A DNA stretch of 9,840 nt, from the NCBI GenBank assembly GCA_012838715.1, contig DUOR01000433.1, forward strand, positions 1-9,840, read 5' to 3'. This document shows positions 6,302 through 9,840 of the stretch, in pieces. Made by a program: the position numbers and the translations under genes. The notes below the pieces were generated by a model. It was not told the origin of the DNA. It made no database searches and worked only from the letters and a program-made list of their open reading frames with translations. Within the stretch, counting starts at the first letter, position 1. Every line of letters starts with the position of its first letter. Origin of the DNA: Actinomycetales bacterium. Its GTDB lineage: Bacteria > Actinomycetota > Actinomycetes > Mycobacteriales > Mycobacteriaceae.

Positions 6302-8577
6302 CGCCGGACACCAACGCGTCGGAAAGCACGGACATCCCGGCGGGCACCGCCGACGGCAACCCCGTGCCGCCCGTCGCCGCGCGACGCCCGGTGACGCGCG
6401 AGTTCCACGGCCGCGAATTCGTCGACGACTACGAGTGGCTGCGGGAGAAGACCGACCCGGAGGTGATCGCGCACCTCAACGCCGAGAACGCGTACACGGA
6501 GGCGATGACCGCCGACCTGGGGCCGCTGGAGGACGCCATTTTCGGCGAAATCAAGTCCCGCGTGCAGGAAACGGACATGTCCGTGCCCGTGCGATCCGGC
6601 GGCTGGTGGTACTACTCGCGGACGCTGGAAGGGAAGTCCTACGGGCTGAGCTGCCGCATCCGCGCCGAGGGCGACGACTGGACGCCGCCGACGATCCCGG
6701 ACGCCGCGCCGGGCGAGACGGTGCCGGGGGAGGAGATCCTCCTCGATCTCAACGAGCTGGCGGAAGGGCACGAGTACTTTTCGCTGGGCGCCGCGTCGGT
6801 GACCATCGACGGCACGCTGCTGGCGTACTCCACCGACGTCGTCGGCGACGAGCGGTACACGCTGCGCATCAAGGATCTGCGCACGGGCGAGCTCATCGGC
6901 GACGAAATCCCCAACATCGCGGCCGGCGCGACCTGGGTCGGTTCGGAATGGCTGTTCTACCAGCGCGTCGATGAGGCGTGGCGGCCGGACTCGGTGTGGC
7001 GCCACCGCGTCGGCACCCCGACCGCGGAGGACGTGCGCGTCTTCCACGAACCCGACGAGTCCTACTGGGTGGGCGTGGGCACCACGCGCTCGGAGAAGTA
7101 CCTCATGTTCGAGGCGGGATCGAAGATCACGTCCGAGGTGTGGTTCCTCGACTGCGCCGACCCCACGGCCGAACCGACGTGCGTGCGTCCGCGGGAACGC
7201 GGCGTCGAGTACGACGTCGACCACGTGGTCATCGGCGGCGAGGACCTGTGGCTGGTCACGCACAACATGACCGGCCCCAACTTCGCGCTCGGCGCGACGC
7301 CGGTGGGCACTTTCGGCTCCGTCGATGACCTGCGCGAAATCGTGTCGCACCACGACGACGTGCGCATCGAGGGCGTCGACAGCTTCGCCGGCCACGTCGT
7401 CCTGGCCTACCGTTCCGGCGGCATCGGCCGCCTGGCGCTGTCGACGGTGCCGGGCGGGGCCGACGGTGAGCCGACCGGCGACCCGGCCACCGACCTGAAC
7501 TTCCGCGAGATGGGCTTCCCGGAGGAGCTGTACACCGCGTCGTCGGCGGGCAACCCGGAATGGGAGGCCCCCGTGCTGCGGTTCACCTACGGGTCCTTCA
7601 CCACCCCGGCGGAGGTGTGGCAGCTCGACGTCGCCACCGGCGAACGCGAACTGCTGAAGCGCCAGCCCGTCCGCGGCGGCTACGAGCCGGCCGACTACGT
7701 GGCCACGCGCCGCTGGGTCACCGCCCGCGACGGCGCGCAGGTGCCCGTGTCGCTGGTGCACCGCGCGGACCTCGACCTGACCGGGCCGAACCCGCTGCTG
7801 CTGTACGGCTACGGCAGCTACGAGGCGCCGATTGACCCGGCGTTCTCCGTGGCCCGCCTGTCGCTGATGGACCGCGGCATGATTTTCGCGGTCGCGCACG
7901 TGCGCGGCGGCGGCGAAATGGGCCGCTCCTGGTGGGAGCAGGGCCGCGGGCTGACGAAGAAGAACACCTTCACCGACTTCATCGACGTCGCCGACGACCT
8001 GCTCGACACGGGCGTCACCGCGCGGGACCGCATGGTCGCCGACGGCGGTTCGGCCGGCGGCATGCTCATGGGCGCCGTGGCGAACCTCGCGGGCGACCGC
8101 TTCGCCGGCATCGAGGCCGTCGTGCCCTTCGTGGACCCGCTGACCTCGATGCTCATGCCGGAGCTGCCGCTGACCGTCGTCGAGTGGGACGAATGGGGCG
8201 ACCCCTTCCATGACCCGGAGGTCTACGACTACATGGCCTCCTACGCCCCGTACGAGAACGTCGGGGCGAAGAAGTACCCGCCGATTCTCGCGGTCACCAG
8301 CCTCAACGACACCCGCGTGCTCTACGTAGAGCCCGCGAAGTGGATCGCGAAGCTGCGCGAGGTCGCCGGGGATGCGGGCGGCGATGCCGGTGCCGCGGCG
8401 GGCGCCGTTGCGGGCGACGCGTCGGGTGCCGCCAGTGCGGACCGTCCCGCCAACGGCCCCTTCCTGTTGAAGACGGAGATGAGCGCCGGCCACGGCGGCG
8501 TTTCCGGCCGCTACGCCAAGTGGCGCGAGACCGCGTTCCAGTACGCCTGGCTGCTGCGGGTCGCCGGCGCGGCCTAG
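6298..8577 (+). CDS. ptrB: Oligopeptidase B (protease II), S9A serine peptidase
   Basis: A 759-residue prolyl-oligopeptidase-family enzyme; E. coli PtrB has 686. An N-terminal tail of about 30 Pro/Thr/Ala-rich residues precedes [11 protein letters not shown] beta-propeller domain follows to roughly residue 440, then the alpha/beta-hydrolase domain with [15 protein letters not shown] and the nucleophile S585 in GGSAGG. D671 (SLNDTRV) and H732 (SAGHGG) complete the triad. The acidic pair that selects Arg/Lys in oligopeptidase B appears as E629 and D631 in [10 protein letters not shown], so cleavage after basic residues of short peptides is expected; no signal peptide is seen. Residues about 691-720, between Asp and His, are an Ala/Gly/Asp-rich insertion absent from typical homologues as I know them. 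It starts at a GTG overlapping the purC stop by 4 nt, with GGGGA 6 nt upstream, implying translational coupling. Confidence 0.93.
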   Translation: MTPDTNASESTDIPAGTADGNPVPPVAARRPVTREFHGREFVDDYEWLREKTDPEVIAHLNAENAYTEAMTADLGPLEDAIFGEIKSRVQETDMSVPVRSGGWWYYSRTLEGKSYGLSCRIRAEGDDWTPPTIPDAAPGETVPGEEILLDLNELAEGHEYFSLGAASVTIDGTLLAYSTDVVGDERYTLRIKDLRTGELIGDEIPNIAAGATWVGSEWLFYQRVDEAWRPDSVWRHRVGTPTAEDVRVFHEPDESYWVGVGTTRSEKYLMFEAGSKITSEVWFLDCADPTAEPTCVRPRERGVEYDVDHVVIGGEDLWLVTHNMTGPNFALGATPVGTFGSVDDLREIVSHHDDVRIEGVDSFAGHVVLAYRSGGIGRLALSTVPGGADGEPTGDPATDLNFREMGFPEELYTASSAGNPEWEAPVLRFTYGSFTTPAEVWQLDVATGERELLKRQPVRGGYEPADYVATRRWVTARDGAQVPVSLVHRADLDLTGPNPLLLYGYGSYEAPIDPAFSVARLSLMDRGMIFAVAHVRGGGEMGRSWWEQGRGLTKKNTFTDFIDVADDLLDTGVTARDRMVADGGSAGGMLMGAVANLAGDRFAGIEAVVPFVDPLTSMLMPELPLTVVEWDEWGDPFHDPEVYDYMASYAPYENVGAKKYPPILAVTSLNDTRVLYVEPAKWIAKLREVAGDAGGDAGAAAGAVAGDASGAASADRPANGPFLLKTEMSAGHGGVSGRYAKWRETAFQYAWLLRVAGAA
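8368..8457 (+). repeat. Low-complexity Ala/Gly/Asp insertion within ptrB
   Basis: About 30 codons encode a string built from Gly, Ala and Asp with a few Ser and Val ([20 protein letters not shown] and onward), flanked by standard family sequence: KLREV before and [13 protein letters not shown] after. The codons for Gly-Asp-Ala recur imperfectly, which suggests expansion by slippage. It stays in frame and probably makes a flexible surface loop in the hydrolase domain. Confidence 0.8.
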
Positions 8578-8620
8578 AACCGGACGGGCGCGGATCGGCC
8601 CCGCCGACGAAGGAGTTTCG

Positions 8621-9229
8621 ATGGACATCTACGAGGCCATCGGCCGCCGCCGCGACGTGCGGCGCGAGTTCAACGGCGAGGTCATCGCCGACGACGCGCT
8701 CATGCGCATCCTCGCCGCCGGCCACGCCGCGCCGTCGGTGGGGCTGTCGCAGCCGTGGGACTTCCACGTCGTGCGCCGCCCCGGGCGCCTGCGCGAGTTC
8801 GCCGACCATGTCGCCGGTTGCCGCCAGCGCTTCGCGGAGTCGCTTCCCGACGAGCGCCGCGGCGTCTTCAACCCCATCCGCATCGAGGGAATCGTGGAGT
8901 CCGGGACCGGCGTCGTGGTGACCTACGACCCGGCCCGCGGCGGGCCGAACATCCTCGGGCGGCACACCGTCGACGACACCGGCCTGATGTCGGTCGCCCT
9001 GGCCATCCAGAACATGTGGCTGGCGGCCACCGCGGAGGGTGCGGGCATTGGCTGGGTGAGCTTCTACGAGGAGGGGTTCCTCGCCGACTTCATCGGCGCC
9101 GAGGCCCCGGTGCGCCCGATGGCGTGGCTGTGCCTGGGGCCGGTGACCCATCTCGCCGAAGTCCGGGACCTCGAGGCCTTCGGCTGGCGCAAGGGACTGG
9201 AGCTCGACGAGGTCGTGCACTGGGACTGA
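8621..9229 (+). CDS. bluB: 5,6-dimethylbenzimidazole synthase (BluB-like flavin destructase)
   Basis: A 202-residue nitroreductase-fold protein. BluB breaks down reduced FMN with O2 to give 5,6-dimethylbenzimidazole, the lower ligand of vitamin B12. Sequence features distinguishing BluB from generic nitroreductases are present: RRRDVRREF near the start with D12, APSVGLSQPWDF, the KLEGI-like RIEGIV, and GIGWVSFYEE with S147. D12 and S147 have the same separation as the functionally important Asp32 and Ser167 of Sinorhizobium BluB as I recall it (135 residues), which is strong support. AAGGAG lies 5 nt before the ATG. It follows ptrB by 43 bp and is probably co-transcribed; no other cobalamin gene and no room for a B12 riboswitch are seen here. 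A related flavin reductase is the alternative. Confidence 0.85.
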   Translation: MDIYEAIGRRRDVRREFNGEVIADDALMRILAAGHAAPSVGLSQPWDFHVVRRPGRLREFADHVAGCRQRFAESLPDERRGVFNPIRIEGIVESGTGVVVTYDPARGGPNILGRHTVDDTGLMSVALAIQNMWLAATAEGAGIGWVSFYEEGFLADFIGAEAPVRPMAWLCLGPVTHLAEVRDLEAFGWRKGLELDEVVHWD

Positions 9230-9260
9230 GCCCGGGGAAAGAGCGGCGCGGTCACTTGTG

Positions 9261-9289
9261 GCCGGGCCGTCAACCCTGGTTGGCCCGGC
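9261..9289 (+). terminator. Hairpin terminator after bluB
   Basis: GCCGGGCC (9261-9268) pairs exactly with GGCCCGGC (9282-9289). The 13-base loop can form a further AAC/GTT pairing. It starts about 30 nt after the bluB stop and precedes the next gene. There is only a weak GTT after the stem, so it is a U-poor terminator at best. It would end the purC-ptrB-bluB transcript. Just after it, TTCCGGAA (9291-9298, a perfect palindrome) and CCGGAA (9306-9311) are noted in the remainder of the 111-bp gap. Confidence 0.6.
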
Positions 9290-9340
9290 GTTCCGGAAAG
9301 CGTCACCGGAAGTTCATCATCGGGTGTTTTGCTGTGGGGC

Positions 9341-9840
9341 ATGACTGCCGCATCACCCGCCCTCGTGGTGTCGGTATCGGGCATCCGGGACGACCGCCTG
9401 CTCGACGCCGCACGTTTCACCGCCGCCCTGGAGAACCGGGGCATCTCGCCGTCGCTGCTCATCGCGCCCCACCTGGGCGCCGATTGGTCGCTGCGCGAGG
9501 CCCCCGCGGTGCTCGATTGGGTCCGGCGCCGGCGGGACGAGGGCATGGAACTCCTGCTGGCCGGTTTCGATCAGTCGGAGCGCGGCCGCCGCGGCGAATT
9601 CGCCACCCTCGACGCGCACGAGGCGGGGCTGCGCCTGACCGCCGCCACCCGGCAGATGGAGGCGCTCGGCCTGAGCACCGACATGTTCGCGCCGCCGCGG
9701 TGGCTGCTGTCCCCGGGCACCCTCGAGGTGCTGCCGGACCACGGTTTCCGCATCGCCGCGGACCTGCACGGCGTCCATGACCTCGTCACCGGCGCCACCG
9801 ACCCGACGCGCGTGCTGGCGCTTGGCGAGGGCTTCGGCGC
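9341..9840 (+). CDS. DUF2334 family protein (polysaccharide-deacetylase-like), N-terminal part
   Basis: An open frame begins at ATG 9341 and runs off the right edge (166 full codons). It starts MTAASPALVVSVSGIRDD, then has LIAPHLG, a G75-F76-D77 motif, EFATLDAHEAGLRL, FAPPRW and SPGTLEVLPDHGFRIAADLH near the cut end. This is the pattern of actinobacterial DUF2334 proteins, which share the NodB-type deacetylase barrel; the opening VSVSGIRD strand, the PP-W loop and the GF after it are the usual landmarks. Residue 74 is Ala where, from memory, relatives often have His before GFD, so a metal ligand may be missing; this is uncertain. No clear Shine-Dalgarno is present (GGGG is only 1 nt from the ATG), and a weak TGTTTT (9325-9330) is the only -10-like box, so it may be leaderless. 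Substrate unknown. Confidence 0.75.
   Translation, partial: MTAASPALVVSVSGIRDDRLLDAARFTAALENRGISPSLLIAPHLGADWSLREAPAVLDWVRRRRDEGMELLLAGFDQSERGRRGEFATLDAHEAGLRLTAATRQMEALGLSTDMFAPPRWLLSPGTLEVLPDHGFRIAADLHGVHDLVTGATDPTRVLALGEGFG

Noticed and set aside
8578..8620. Possible cobalamin riboswitch before bluB.
   Set aside because: The gap is only 43 nt, mostly spacer and ribosome binding site, far too short for that RNA.
6247..8628. A 793-codon open frame on the minus strand opposite ptrB.
   Set aside because: It is antisense to a gene with a full catalytic triad, its translation is Arg/Val/Gly-rich without recognisable domains, and long antisense frames are routine at this GC content.
1..9840. 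Mobile elements, CRISPR arrays, tRNA or rRNA genes, or a defence cassette.
   Set aside because: No transposase-like or integrase-like protein, no regularly spaced repeat-spacer array, and no cloverleaf or rRNA-like segment was recognised on either strand.

Overview
The window is high-GC DNA (I estimate about 70%) that fits a mycolic-acid actinobacterium (Mycobacteriales/Corynebacteriales), probably a GC-rich Corynebacterium. The evidence is the gene families: a high-molecular-weight FabG4-type reductase next to an HtdX-type dehydratase and a FadA2-type thiolase, purC directly followed by ptrB as in Mycobacterium, and ATG starts placed 7-8 nt after TANNNT boxes, as in leaderless actinobacterial mRNAs. 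Genus is an inference; no rRNA or other marker is present.

Layout. (1) 1-91, minus strand: the first 30 codons of a short-chain dehydrogenase that runs off the left edge. (2) 92-268: a repeat-rich divergent control region. (3) 269-1456, plus: a winged-helix protein of the AlkZ/YcaQ DNA-glycosylase-like family (HTH_42). It ends at a hairpin shared with the convergent gene. (4) 1493-5256, minus: a three-gene lipid cassette transcribed fadA2 (thiolase), fabG4 (3-oxoacyl reductase), htdX (MaoC-type dehydratase). An 11-bp tandem repeat lies between fadA2 and fabG4. (5) 5257-5407: a divergent promoter region with an AT-rich palindrome on the fadA2 side and a 9-bp inverted repeat bracketing the purC -10 box. 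(6) 5408-9229, plus: purC, ptrB (4-nt overlap with purC) and a bluB-like flavin-destructase gene with a strong ribosome binding site; probably one transcription unit ending at a hairpin at 9261-9289. (7) 9341-9840, plus: the start of a DUF2334 (polysaccharide-deacetylase-like) gene that runs off the right edge.

The thiolase, reductase and dehydratase together supply three of the four steps of a reversible acyl-CoA elongation or beta-oxidation cycle. purC is core purine synthesis, ptrB is peptide turnover, and bluB makes the lower ligand of vitamin B12; these three share a transcript rather than a pathway. I see no mobile element, CRISPR array, RNA gene or defence cassette, and no convincing new multi-gene system. 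The points worth a second look are regulatory (purC inverted repeat, fadA2 palindrome, 11-bp repeat) plus an unusual low-complexity insertion in PtrB.
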